A stretch of 64,000 nucleotides of DNA from Oscillospiraceae bacterium. Lineage in GTDB: Bacteria; Bacillota; Clostridia; Oscillospirales; Ruminococcaceae. Positions 17,150 through 25,277 of this stretch are shown piece after piece. The stretch lies in assembly GCA_902790675.1 (NCBI GenBank), contig CADASU010000004.1:1-64000 (forward strand), read 5' to 3'. The notes under the pieces were generated by a model. The model saw only the letters and a list, made by a program, of their open reading frames with translations. It did not search any database and was not told where the DNA came from. Positions within the stretch are counted from its first letter, which is position 1, and the number at the start of each line of letters is the position of its first letter. The position numbers and the translations under genes were made by a program.

Positions 17150-18631
17150 TTATATTCTACCATACATTTTGGTAATATGATATATTTTTTCTGATAGCTG
17201 CTCTGTTGCAGCACCCTTTTTCATTCTCCACTTCCAGTTTATACCAACTGTGCCAGGAATGTTCATTCGCGCTTCGGAACCTAGTTCAAGAAAATCTTGC
17301 ATCTGAGTAATAGACAATTTTGCAACACTAGCCATAGATCCACGTATCATGCCCCAATTTACGCCCTCAAACAAACCTATATTTAAATATTCTTTACATA
17401 ATTCCCTTGTTTCTGAATCAACACCATTAAACCATCCTATAGCGGTATCATTATCATGTGTTCCAACATACACAACACAATTTGAATCATAGTTATGAGG
17501 CATATAATCACTCTCTTCGAGTGGATCAAACGCCATTTCGAGTATTTTCATTCCAGGGAACCCAGTAGCCTTTATTAGCTGTCTAACAGAATCAGTAACA
17601 TATCCTAAATCTTCAGCAATAATATCAATTTCACCCAATTGATCTTTTATTACGTTAAATAGATCTATTCCAGGCCCCTTAACCCATTCTCCATTCTTAG
17701 CTGTTTTTTCACTTGCATCTATCGAATAATAACTGTCGAATCCCCTAAAGTGATCTATTCGAACAACATCATACATGTTTTTATAAGCACGAAGACGCTC
17801 ACACCACCAAGTATAATTTTCTTTTTTCATTTTCTTCCAATTGTAAATTGGATTCCCCCAACGCTGCCCATCTTTAGCAAAAGCATCTGGAGGACACCCC
17901 GCAACCTTAGCTGGCATCATATTTTCATCCAAACAAAAATCATCAGGATTTGTCCAAACATCAGAACTATTTCCTGAAACATATATTGGAATATCTCCTA
18001 TAAGTCCAATTCCTTGCTTATTTGCATATTGTTTAAGCAAATTCCATTGATCTAAAAATACAATCTGGGTAAAAAGCCAAAAATTAACATCATCCTCATG
18101 CTCTATCTTAAATTCATTTAAAGCCTTTTCATCTCTAAACTTATATTTATCTTTCCAATCCCACCAACATTTTTTATCATTAAACGAAAGCAAGGCCATA
18201 AACATAGCATAATCATCAGCCCACTTATTTTCTTTAACAAAATCGGCAATACGTTTTTTATTAGTTTTAATCCAATTTTTATAAGCAATTTTCAAAACAT
18301 CAATTTTGTTACTACTAACCTTATCAAAATCCACACTTGTTTCATCGCTTCCCCAGTTAATAGCAGCATAATCAGACTTTTTTAAATAGCCGTCTTCTTC
18401 TAACAAATCAAAGTCAATAAAGCAAAAATTTCCAGAAAAAGTAGAATATGAACTGTAGGGAGACCATCCCGCTGGATCTGGTTGACACAAAGGTAAAAAC
18501 TGCCAATAAGACTGACCAGATTTCTTCAAAAAATCTACAAATTTGTAAGATTCCCTACCCATAGTTCCTATTCCATAATCAGAAGGAATTGAAGAAATAT
18601 GCATCAAAACCCCACTACTACGCTGCTTCAT
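17150..18631 (-). CDS. malQ: 4-alpha-glucanotransferase
   Basis: 493 residues, GH77 family. It transfers alpha-1,4-glucan segments, allowing phosphorylase to finish short chains. GIGTMG near the N-terminus, LPLCQPDPAGWSPYSSYSTFSGN, VRIDHFRGFDSYY (nucleophile Asp), IIAEDLGYVT (acid/base Glu) and YVGTHDNDTAIGW are visible and intact. It is the first gene of the malQ-glgP pair. The gene is divergent from pheA across a 232-base AT-rich gap. Confidence 0.93.
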   Translation of the reverse strand: MKQRSSGVLMHISSIPSDYGIGTMGRESYKFVDFLKKSGQSYWQFLPLCQPDPAGWSPYSSYSTFSGNFCFIDFDLLEEDGYLKKSDYAAINWGSDETSVDFDKVSSNKIDVLKIAYKNWIKTNKKRIADFVKENKWADDYAMFMALLSFNDKKCWWDWKDKYKFRDEKALNEFKIEHEDDVNFWLFTQIVFLDQWNLLKQYANKQGIGLIGDIPIYVSGNSSDVWTNPDDFCLDENMMPAKVAGCPPDAFAKDGQRWGNPIYNWKKMKKENYTWWCERLRAYKNMYDVVRIDHFRGFDSYYSIDASEKTAKNGEWVKGPGIDLFNVIKDQLGEIDIIAEDLGYVTDSVRQLIKATGFPGMKILEMAFDPLEESDYMPHNYDSNCVVYVGTHDNDTAIGWFNGVDSETRELCKEYLNIGLFEGVNWGMIRGSMASVAKLSITQMQDFLELGSEARMNIPGTVGINWKWRMKKGAATEQLSEKIYHITKMYGRI

Positions 18632-18863
18632 TGTTTACACTCTCCCTAACAACAAATTACTTTAAATAATAATGTTTTATATATAAAAATATAACAAAAA
18701 TTATATAAAAATTTATAAAATTCAATATCAAAAAACACGGTTTTTAGTATATCATTATAAAAAAAATTTGTCAATATGACATCCGTTCGTGGAGCTTAAT
18801 AAAAATATGCTATAATTTAATAATAACAGCCAACTATCATTTTTAGTAAAGGAGAAATTTTTA

Positions 18864-19997
18864 ATGAAAATAGATAGTTTAAGAAATAAAATAAATAACA
18901 TTGATAAAAAATTATTAAGTCTTCTTGAAAAGCGAATGCAAATTTCAACCAAAATTGCAAAATATAAAATATCAAATAATAAAAATATATTTGATGTTAA
19001 CAGAGAAAACAAAATATTCAAAACAATTGAAGATAATTCTACTAAAAAATTTTTAAGTTCAAATCATTTCTTATTTTCAACAATAATTAATACTGGAAAA
19101 TTTCTGCAATATAAAAAAATAAAAACTCTTCCTAAAAATATAGAAAAAATAATAAATATTTCAAAAAATAACACCGCTCAAATAGATACAGCTAAATTAG
19201 GCTGCTTAGAAGCCAACGACAGCTATTCTAATATTGCAGCATCAAAAATTTTTTCAAACAATAATATAATCAACTATACTTCTTTATCCGATTTGTTTGG
19301 TGATATCAACAAAAATATAATAGATTTTGGTGTTTTTGAAATAAGCAATTCAAATCCACCACCAATAAACAACATATTTGACTTGATTAATCAACATGAT
19401 GTATATATATACAAAACGATAAATATAACCCCATCGTATTGTTTAGCTGTAAATTCTGAAAACAAAAACAACTTTAAAAAAATAATATCAACCAGTCAAA
19501 TTCTAGCTCAATGTTCAAAATATATAAAAACTCATGAATATGAAACATCAACTTTAAATTTAGCATCAAGCGCAGCTTTTTTAGTATCCACACTAGACAA
19601 GACAACAGCTGTTATATGTCCAAAAGAAATAGCATTAAACAATAATTTAACAATCGTTGAGAAAGATGTTCAAAATTCCACTCAAGCAAACAAAAAATTT
19701 GCAGTTATTTCAAAAAAATTATATACTACAAAAAATCAAAATATTCTATCATTTTCAATAAAAGTTAAAAATATAAATCAATTTTTAATCAGTGTCTCTT
19801 CATATTTTAATATTAACAAAATAAAACTTCTTCAACTACAAATAAAACAGTCTACAAACCAAAACGATGCATATACTATATATATCAGTTTTATTGGAAA
19901 TATTAAAAGCCAATCTTCAATATCATTTATTAACTTTCTCTCACAAGAAACTAATGGTTTTAAATTACTCGGATATTATAATGAAGGAAATATTTAA
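18864..19997 (+). CDS. pheA: Divergent chorismate mutase / prephenate dehydratase
   Basis: 377 residues. Residues 1-75 are an AroQ-type chorismate mutase, with the Arg, Lys and DVNRE positions kept. Residues about 105-280 align to prephenate dehydratase (ANDSYSNIAASKIF for GxxGSYSxxAA), and the rest to an ACT domain. Together these would convert chorismate to phenylpyruvate for phenylalanine synthesis. The dehydratase is divergent: the TRF motif with the catalytic Thr reads NKKF here, and the ACT motifs GALV and ESRP that bind phenylalanine are not recognisable. The protein is rich in Asn, Lys and Ile. It may be a fast-evolving enzyme, or one with mutase activity only. The ATG follows AAAGGAGAAATTTTTA; a TATAAT at 18811-18816 is a possible -10. 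Confidence 0.75.
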   Translation: MKIDSLRNKINNIDKKLLSLLEKRMQISTKIAKYKISNNKNIFDVNRENKIFKTIEDNSTKKFLSSNHFLFSTIINTGKFLQYKKIKTLPKNIEKIINISKNNTAQIDTAKLGCLEANDSYSNIAASKIFSNNNIINYTSLSDLFGDINKNIIDFGVFEISNSNPPPINNIFDLINQHDVYIYKTINITPSYCLAVNSENKNNFKKIISTSQILAQCSKYIKTHEYETSTLNLASSAAFLVSTLDKTTAVICPKEIALNNNLTIVEKDVQNSTQANKKFAVISKKLYTTKNQNILSFSIKVKNINQFLISVSSYFNINKIKLLQLQIKQSTNQNDAYTIYISFIGNIKSQSSISFINFLSQETNGFKLLGYYNEGNI

Positions 19998-20032
19998 TAT
20001 AAATAAAATTTAATAACTTAAATGATAGTAAT

Positions 20033-20070
20033 AAAAATGCCGATAGCTTATTTTGCTACCAGCATTTTTA
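20033..20070. terminator. Bidirectional terminator between pheA and the SASP gene
   Basis: AAAAATGCCGATAGC and GCTACCAGCATTTTT form a stem around TTATTTT, lying between the convergent genes. Confidence 0.75.
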
Positions 20071-20078
20071 TTATTATT

Positions 20079-20288
20079 TTACTGTTTCAATGAGTTTTCG
20101 TAAGATTCAATCATCTTTTTAACCATTTGTCCGCCAACAGAACCAGCTTCACGAGATGTTAAATGTCCGTTATATCCTTGCTTCAAATCAACACCAACTT
20201 CATTAGCTGCTTCCATTTTAAATTTTTCCATTGCTTTTCTAGCTTCTGGCACAACTAATTTACTATTGTTTGTACTATTTGTTGACAT
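20079..20288 (-). CDS. Small acid-soluble spore protein, alpha/beta type
   Basis: 69 residues from the ATG at 20288 after AAAGGAAGTGTTTGAA. It coats and protects DNA in the dormant endospore. Two family signatures are present: KMEAANEVGV, which contains the cleavage site for the germination protease Gpr, and GHLTSREAGSVGGQMVKKMI. It is direct evidence of sporulation ability. Upstream, GAATA with TATATTT 18 bases later is a weak match to a forespore sigma-G promoter, which is expected for this family but not proven here. Confidence 0.95.
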   Translation of the reverse strand: MSTNSTNNSKLVVPEARKAMEKFKMEAANEVGVDLKQGYNGHLTSREAGSVGGQMVKKMIESYENSLKQ

Positions 20289-20432
20289 TTCAAACACTTC
20301 CTTTCAAATTATAAAATATAATTTGCGTTTGTAATAAATATTCTAACCAAACATTTATTTTTTATTTGTGGAAAATTTTACAATATTTAAATTACATAGT
20401 GTTTGAAGCATAATTTATTTTAATGTCAATGA

Positions 20433-20972
20433 TTACAAAAGTTTTACTATATCTTTTTCAATATCACTAGGATCAAAAATTGGACTATATCTTTTAACAG
20501 CATTACCATTTTTATCAACTAAAAATTTAGTAAAATTCCATACAATATCTCCTTTATTTTTGCAGCTTTTACTCAATTTTTTTATAGCCTTCATAGAAAT
20601 TTTATTTTTAAGTCCTTCTATAATATCATCAGGCTGCTGCTTTTTTAAAATTGAAAACACACTATTTTCATTATCCCCATTCACATCTATTTTTGCAAAT
20701 TGATCAAACTTAGTTTGATATTTAAGCTGACAAAACTCATGTATTTCATCATCACTTCCAGGCGCTTGATGTCCAAATTGATCACAAGGAAAATCTAGAA
20801 CTTCAAAACCTTGTTCATGATATTTCTCATATAATTTTTCTATAGCTTCATATTGTGGGGTGAATCCACATCCCGTAGCAGTATTAACAACTAGCGAAAC
20901 TTTTCCTTTTAGGCAACTTAAATCATAGTCTTTTTCATTTCTCATTTTTACCTTTAAATCATAAATTCCCAT
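20433..20972 (-). CDS. Glutathione peroxidase family protein (thiol peroxidase)
   Basis: 179 residues. It reduces peroxides with a catalytic Cys (not selenocysteine) at residue 35 in NTATGCGFTPQY. The partner motifs FPCDQFG and WNFTKFLVDKNG are present; the usual NQFG reads DQFG here. Bacterial members mostly use thioredoxin. The ATG follows GAAAGGGGAAGTATTTT. It heads a run of single accessory genes (20433-25003) without clear pathway links. Confidence 0.9.
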   Translation of the reverse strand: MGIYDLKVKMRNEKDYDLSCLKGKVSLVVNTATGCGFTPQYEAIEKLYEKYHEQGFEVLDFPCDQFGHQAPGSDDEIHEFCQLKYQTKFDQFAKIDVNGDNENSVFSILKKQQPDDIIEGLKNKISMKAIKKLSKSCKNKGDIVWNFTKFLVDKNGNAVKRYSPIFDPSDIEKDIVKLL

Positions 20973-21025
20973 AAAATACTTCCCCTTTCAAACTATATTT
21001 CCTAGTAAATAAATGATGAACAAAA

Positions 21026-21589
21026 TTAAATCAAAATTTTAAGCCTATCATAATCATCCCACTGCCCATACATTTCATTATTCTCAGCAGTTTTAATTAA
21101 TTTATTAAGTCTCCTGCGAAATAACTCATTATTTTTCCTAGCCCACTCAATATTATCAATTCTTATTCTTTGATATAAAACAGGAAAACAACTAAAATTG
21201 TTCCAAGCTTTTTCATTTTTCTTTAATTCAATTAATATATCATCTGAAATACTAAACTGTTTATATTTATCAGGCAAAGCGTTAAGTCCTCGATCTGTCA
21301 TTAACCCCTTTTTTATCAAGTACTGACATCTTGCAATATTTAAATAAGTCCAGTGGGTCTTTTTACCTCTAGGCATTAATTTCTGATAAGTTACTCCATC
21401 AATGTTTTTACAAGTAGAGTCTATCCATCCGAAACATAGTGCACAATAAACAGCATCTATATAACTAAAATCTTTTCCATTAGGTTTCCCTCTTTTAGCA
21501 TTCACCCATACAAAATCTTCAATATCAGAATTGCTAGAAAGCCAATCATATAATTCTTCAAAACATGTAACAGTTATTATTTTTTCCAA
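21026..21589 (-). CDS. YdeI/OmpD-associated family protein
   Basis: 187 residues. The pattern DFVWVNAKRG, SYIDAVYCALCFGWIDS, MPRGKKTHWTYLNIARCQYLIKKGLM matches the YdeI (bacteriocin-protection) family. Its biochemical role is poorly known. The C-terminal 60 residues are basic and helical. It lies 53 bases upstream of the glutathione peroxidase gene on the same strand, so cotranscription is possible. Confidence 0.8.
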   Translation of the reverse strand: MEKIITVTCFEELYDWLSSNSDIEDFVWVNAKRGKPNGKDFSYIDAVYCALCFGWIDSTCKNIDGVTYQKLMPRGKKTHWTYLNIARCQYLIKKGLMTDRGLNALPDKYKQFSISDDILIELKKNEKAWNNFSCFPVLYQRIRIDNIEWARKNNELFRRRLNKLIKTAENNEMYGQWDDYDRLKILI

Positions 21590-21653
21590 ATATATTTCAA
21601 CTCCAATTCAAATTAAAGCTTATTTTTATATATCAAAATTTACTTCATATTTA

Positions 21654-22253
21654 TCATGATTTCATCTGTTTACTTTCTTTATCAATAATTTGCTCGTGAT
21701 GTCCATAACACACTTTTGATATGTTATGACTTAATAAATTTTTCCAACTATCGTCTACTTTTTGGTCATTAAGTGCAGCGGCTGAATTCAAATTATATAA
21801 GTCACCAACAAAAGCCACGCCATCATCTAATACTAAAGAAATACTATCATCGCTATGTCCTGGAGTATGTAATATTTCTCCATCTATTCCTAAATTTTGT
21901 AGAAACTTTCTACTCTCTTTACACGAAATTATCACTGGCTTTGTATTAATTGGAGTAAAATTTATTCTATCATCTTTTGCAAATATTTTATCTGGCCAAT
22001 GAATATAATCCTTTTGAACATCCATCACTATTAATTTTACACCCATATTATCTACTATGTCTTGCGCTATTCCCATATGGTCAGGGTGATAGTGTGTGAT
22101 TAAAAGATAGTCGATAGTTTTTATGCCCAATTCCTTAATTTTTCTATAAAATAATTGTAAAGTGCCTGCCCAATCTGTGTCTATTAAAACACTTCCCTTT
22201 TTCCCTTTGATATAATAGCAATTAGTATTTCCATATTTTAATAATTTTACCAT
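21654..22253 (-). CDS. Metallo-beta-lactamase-fold hydrolase
   Basis: 199 residues from the ATG at 22253, chosen because GAAAGGAATAGTA precedes it; an in-frame ATG six codons upstream overlaps that ribosome binding site. The metal site is complete: THYHPDHMG, HTPGHSDDSI, FVGDLYN and YGHHEQI. The fold covers hydrolases of many thioesters, lactones and phosphoesters; glyoxalase II-like is one possibility and the substrate cannot be read from the sequence. Confidence 0.85.
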   Translation of the reverse strand: MVKLLKYGNTNCYYIKGKKGSVLIDTDWAGTLQLFYRKIKELGIKTIDYLLITHYHPDHMGIAQDIVDNMGVKLIVMDVQKDYIHWPDKIFAKDDRINFTPINTKPVIISCKESRKFLQNLGIDGEILHTPGHSDDSISLVLDDGVAFVGDLYNLNSAAALNDQKVDDSWKNLLSHNISKVCYGHHEQIIDKESKQMKS

Positions 22254-22355
22254 TACTATTCCTTTCACCATGAAGATTTAACAATAATTTAATATATTTT
22301 TATTATATCATAAAATAAAAATTTCAAACATCTTAATAAATTGTAATCACTTTCA

Positions 22356-22955
22356 CTATTCTATCTCTGCAAAAACTCTGCACGGAGAGCCATCAAAATC
22401 CTTAAAATTTAAAGGAATAGCATAAACTTTAAACTTTTTGTCTATTAATAATTTCATATTACATACATTTTCTACTATTAGTATATCATTTCCCAATAAT
22501 TTTTTATGTATTGGATATGGAAATTGATCAGGAGTTGGAATATCTAATAAAACCATCTTTGGCTTTTTAGATATTAAAACATCTACTAAATCTTCATCAA
22601 GCACAGGAACATTATTAAATATATTATCTATTCCTTTTTCTATATGCTCTGAATATAAAAGAAAAACATCTTCATTTTCAATACTATTTAAGTCTGGATT
22701 GTAAATATCAATTACTTTTCCTATCCCTATAAATTTTTCTAATTCAAAATCACTTGATTTTTTCCCATTATTAATCATATGATATGGAAAATCCATGTGT
22801 GTTCCAAAATGTGTATTAATAGTTATTTGATGTTCATTATATGTATTATTTTTTATACTCGCATATTGTTTAAAAGTAATATTAGGCTCTCCTGGAAAAA
22901 CAGGCGTATTTTTTGTTAATAATATTGATAAATCAACATATCTATTCTCTTTCAT
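22356..22955 (-). CDS. Cyclase family protein (kynurenine formamidase-like)
   Basis: 199 residues. The metal-binding signature HFGTHMDFPYH fits HxGTHxDxPxH of the cyclase/arylformamidase family, and VDLSILLTKNTPVFPGEP is the typical N-terminus. Members hydrolyse formylkynurenine or form cyclic products, and many are unassigned. No tryptophan-degradation genes are near, so the substrate is open. The ATG at 22955 follows GGAGGTTTTGTTT. It shares a 65-bp upstream block with the gene at 23405-24103. Confidence 0.85.
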   Translation of the reverse strand: MKENRYVDLSILLTKNTPVFPGEPNITFKQYASIKNNTYNEHQITINTHFGTHMDFPYHMINNGKKSSDFELEKFIGIGKVIDIYNPDLNSIENEDVFLLYSEHIEKGIDNIFNNVPVLDEDLVDVLISKKPKMVLLDIPTPDQFPYPIHKKLLGNDILIVENVCNMKLLIDKKFKVYAIPLNFKDFDGSPCRVFAEIE

Positions 22956-22988
22956 AAACAAAACCTCCTCTATTTTTTGATTGTATAG

Positions 22989-23053
22989 AATATTAAAACA
23001 TTATAAATATACAACATGTAAATAATATTTATTTGTTCCTTTATATTTAATTA
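22989..23053 (-). repeat. Duplicated 65-bp upstream block, copy 1
   Basis: AT-rich segment repeated with high identity at 24133-24197. Each copy ends 30-35 bases before a start codon on the minus strand. Both contain AATATTATTTAC, then TATATTTATAATGTTTTAAT, so it is probably a shared promoter. Confidence 0.7.
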
Positions 23054-23315
23054 ACTAATATTTTAAAAATTTATTTTTACAACAATCAATAGCATCATAT
23101 TTTTCTAATTTACAATTTTTTCATAAAATAATTGTAAAAATCCCTACAAATTAAATAAAATGTCTGTTAACACTTAAGCCATAGATAATATTGCTTTTTA
23201 TATTGATTATGAATGATAATGTATTCATAAAATATGACCAAAACACTATCTTCAACAAAAATATCTACTATTTTACATCACCATTTTTTCTGCCAGCTAA
23301 TTATGATAATTTTGT

Positions 23316-23352
23316 AAAAAAATAAAGCAGAGATTTTATATCTTCTCTACTT
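23316..23352 (-). terminator. Terminator of the 23405-24103 gene
   Basis: On the minus strand AAGTAGAGA pairs with TCTCTGCTT around a 10-base loop, followed by TATTTTTTT. Confidence 0.75.
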
Positions 23353-23404
23353 CATTATAAGTTAACTTGTGCGAAATATCAAAATATTGCGAACATTTAA
23401 TTTT

Positions 23405-24103
23405 TTATTTATGGTTAAAAAAACTTGTAATATCAAATCCAGTTGGCATTGGTATTGTAAGCATGTAAATAATTCCAAAAATCAAAATACCTACTGAAAA
23501 AATAAATAGCATTTTACGACTTCCAAAATCCTTAAGAACTCCTACGATACCTAATAAAAATAGTACAAGAGAATAAATAACTGAAACTAATTTATATGAG
23601 TCTCCACGTAAATTATCTTGCTTTCCTTCTTCCATAACTTGTTGTGATTCATTTCGTATTTTGTCAGCCTCTTCAAAATAGCCCTTCACAAATTCTTCTT
23701 TTTCAAATGGCGAATTTGTTTTTTCTTGCCAATTTGCCGAAGAAATAGCCTCTAAAAGTCTTGGCGAACAACTGCCATTCATAATTTTTTGTATTTTAGT
23801 TTCAATAGCTTTTGCTTCATCTGTATTGCCTTTTTCTTTAGCAGTTTCCATATCTACTTGTAGGCTTAAAATAGTATTCCACGCACATAAATCTGATATA
23901 TAAACCTGTGCTGCCACATTATATTCGGCATTGCCTTTAGCTGCCAAATTATTGCTTTTAGTAAAATTTATAGCTTGAATTCCTCCATGTAATGAACCAA
24001 TCCAGCCTGCCCACGCAACAAGAAGTGTTGTTATTCCTAAAAATACTGCAACTAAAATTCTTAATTTTTTTTCACTTTTTTCTTTAATTTTTTCCTTTTC
24101 CAT
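23405..24103 (-). CDS. Membrane protein of unknown function (DUF4337-like layout)
   Basis: 232 residues from the ATG at 24103, which follows GAGGTGAAAATT. It has a charged N-terminal tail (KEKIKEKSEKK), one membrane segment (about residues 17-38), a long soluble helical region (about 40-170) and two C-terminal membrane segments (about 172-192 and 198-220). The layout resembles DUF4337-type proteins, which are uncharacterised. I do not recognise a catalytic motif. It shares a duplicated upstream block with the cyclase gene, which may mean joint regulation. Confidence 0.6.
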   Translation of the reverse strand: MEKEKIKEKSEKKLRILVAVFLGITTLLVAWAGWIGSLHGGIQAINFTKSNNLAAKGNAEYNVAAQVYISDLCAWNTILSLQVDMETAKEKGNTDEAKAIETKIQKIMNGSCSPRLLEAISSANWQEKTNSPFEKEEFVKGYFEEADKIRNESQQVMEEGKQDNLRGDSYKLVSVIYSLVLFLLGIVGVLKDFGSRKMLFIFSVGILIFGIIYMLTIPMPTGFDITSFFNHK

Positions 24104-24132
24104 AATTTTCACCTCTTTTTTTAATTATACTG

Positions 24133-24197
24133 AATATTAAAACATTATAAATATAAAGCACGTAAATAATATTTATTTTTTTATTCCCATTTAATTA
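24133..24197 (-). repeat. Duplicated 65-bp upstream block, copy 2
   Basis: Matches 22989-23053 over its whole length with about ten differences. It lies just upstream of the membrane protein gene. Confidence 0.7.
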
Positions 24198-24203
24198 TAT
24201 TAT

Positions 24204-24247
24204 AAAAGCAAAAGATTATCCAGGTATCCAGATAATAGTTTGCTTTT
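24204..24247. terminator. Stem-loop downstream of the LysE-type gene
   Basis: AAAAGCAAA and TTTGCTTTT form an outer stem with GATTATC/GATAATA inside. It could terminate transcription from 24386 on the minus strand, about 140 bases after the stop codon. Confidence 0.55.
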
Positions 24248-24347
24248 AAAATTCGTTCATTTGGCTCCATTCTACAACATTTTAGTCCACTTTACTCGTT
24301 AAAAATGCACTTGACTTCATTCTACTCCACTCGGCTTTGGTAGTTAT

Positions 24348-24369
24348 TTGTATCTAAATTTGTATCTAA
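24348..24369. repeat. 22-bp direct repeat, left copy
   Basis: A 22-bp sequence containing GTATCTAAATTTGTATC, present exactly again at 25202-25223. The two copies bracket the LysE-type gene. Confidence 0.75.
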
Positions 24370-24385
24370 AACATGTTTGAATAAT

Positions 24386-25003
24386 TTATTGATTTTCTTT
24401 TTTAATAAACATTTTAATACCAAAAAATATTATTAAAATACCAACAACTATATTTAATATACTTGATATGTTATCTGGTATGAAACTTGAAAGTATGGTT
24501 CCCATAATTGCTACCGATGTTAGAAATAATAAAGTTGCAGAAACCAATCCTATTGAAAATATTATTAATTCTTTTTTCTTTAATTTGTCTTCTATGATCT
24601 TACTTGTTAGTACACTTCCCCAAAAAACTATCGTAATTGGATTAGATAAAGTCAGAACTAATCCTTGTATAAAAATATTTGTTGATGTTGGTTTTAAATT
24701 TAATCCTGGAATAATATTAATTCCAAAAACATTAAGAAAGATATTTATTCCAAATAAAATTAAAACTATCGAGCCCATTATTTTAAATATCTTTTTTATT
24801 TTTTCTTTTTCTAACAGTTTACTTATTCCTAAACCAGCAAGTGTAATATAAAAAGCATCAACAAGAGCTATAGCTAATACCAATGATAAAGCAACTAAAA
24901 ATCCAACATTTTTTGCGGTATTAAAAACCATTAGACACATCGGTCCAACAGCAATCTGTAATAGTAATCCAAATTTCAATCCGCTAAAGTGTTTTTTTAG
25001 CAT
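24386..25003 (-). CDS. LysE/RhtB-family amino acid exporter
   Basis: 205 residues with six predicted membrane segments (about 8-30, 38-58, 70-90, 112-132, 148-170, 180-198). GPMCLMVFNTAKN near the N-terminus fits the GP(x)n signature of the LysE superfamily, and LTLSNPITIVFWGSV near residue 115 is the second typical motif. Family members export lysine, arginine, threonine, homoserine and similar molecules; the substrate is not known here. The gene is bracketed by a 22-bp direct repeat and stands alone, which suggests separate acquisition. Confidence 0.85.
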   Translation of the reverse strand: MLKKHFSGLKFGLLLQIAVGPMCLMVFNTAKNVGFLVALSLVLAIALVDAFYITLAGLGISKLLEKEKIKKIFKIMGSIVLILFGINIFLNVFGINIIPGLNLKPTSTNIFIQGLVLTLSNPITIVFWGSVLTSKIIEDKLKKKELIIFSIGLVSATLLFLTSVAIMGTILSSFIPDNISSILNIVVGILIIFFGIKMFIKKENQ

Positions 25004-25201
25004 AAATTCATCTCCTACTTCTATTGCACAGATTCTTTCTATTAATTATATAATAAATAATTAAATTTTTCTATGTTTTTTCTATATTTTACCACATCTA
25101 TAGTGGCAGTGGTCATTTTTTGTTTTTCTTTAGTATTTTCAATAGTTTCAGAACTTGCTTACACTTCTAGATACAAATCGCAAATGTAAAAATCGGAAAA
25201 A

Positions 25202-25223
25202 TTGTATCTAAATTTGTATCTAA
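25202..25223. repeat. 22-bp direct repeat, right copy
   Basis: Exact copy of 24348-24369. A related fragment (TAGATACAAAT on the plus strand) lies 30 bases before it at about 25169. Confidence 0.75.
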
Positions 25224-25251
25224 TTTAAAATCCGCATTTTCCCAGGCATAG

Positions 25252-25276
25252 AAAAAAGCCCGAAATTTCGGACTTT
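25252..25276 (-). terminator. Terminator of secA
   Basis: Minus strand AAGTCCGAAA pairs with TTTCGGGCTT and is followed by TTTTTTC. It touches the secA stop codon. Confidence 0.8.
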
Positions 25277-25277
25277 A

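Larger units (their letters stand above)
22956..23404. other. Intergenic stretch of about 450 bases
   Basis: Very AT-rich, with no convincing open frame and no RNA gene recognised. It holds the 65-bp block at its low-coordinate end and a terminator for the membrane protein gene at 23316-23352. Between them (about 23054-23315) I see only scattered inverted AT sequences. Confidence 0.6.
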
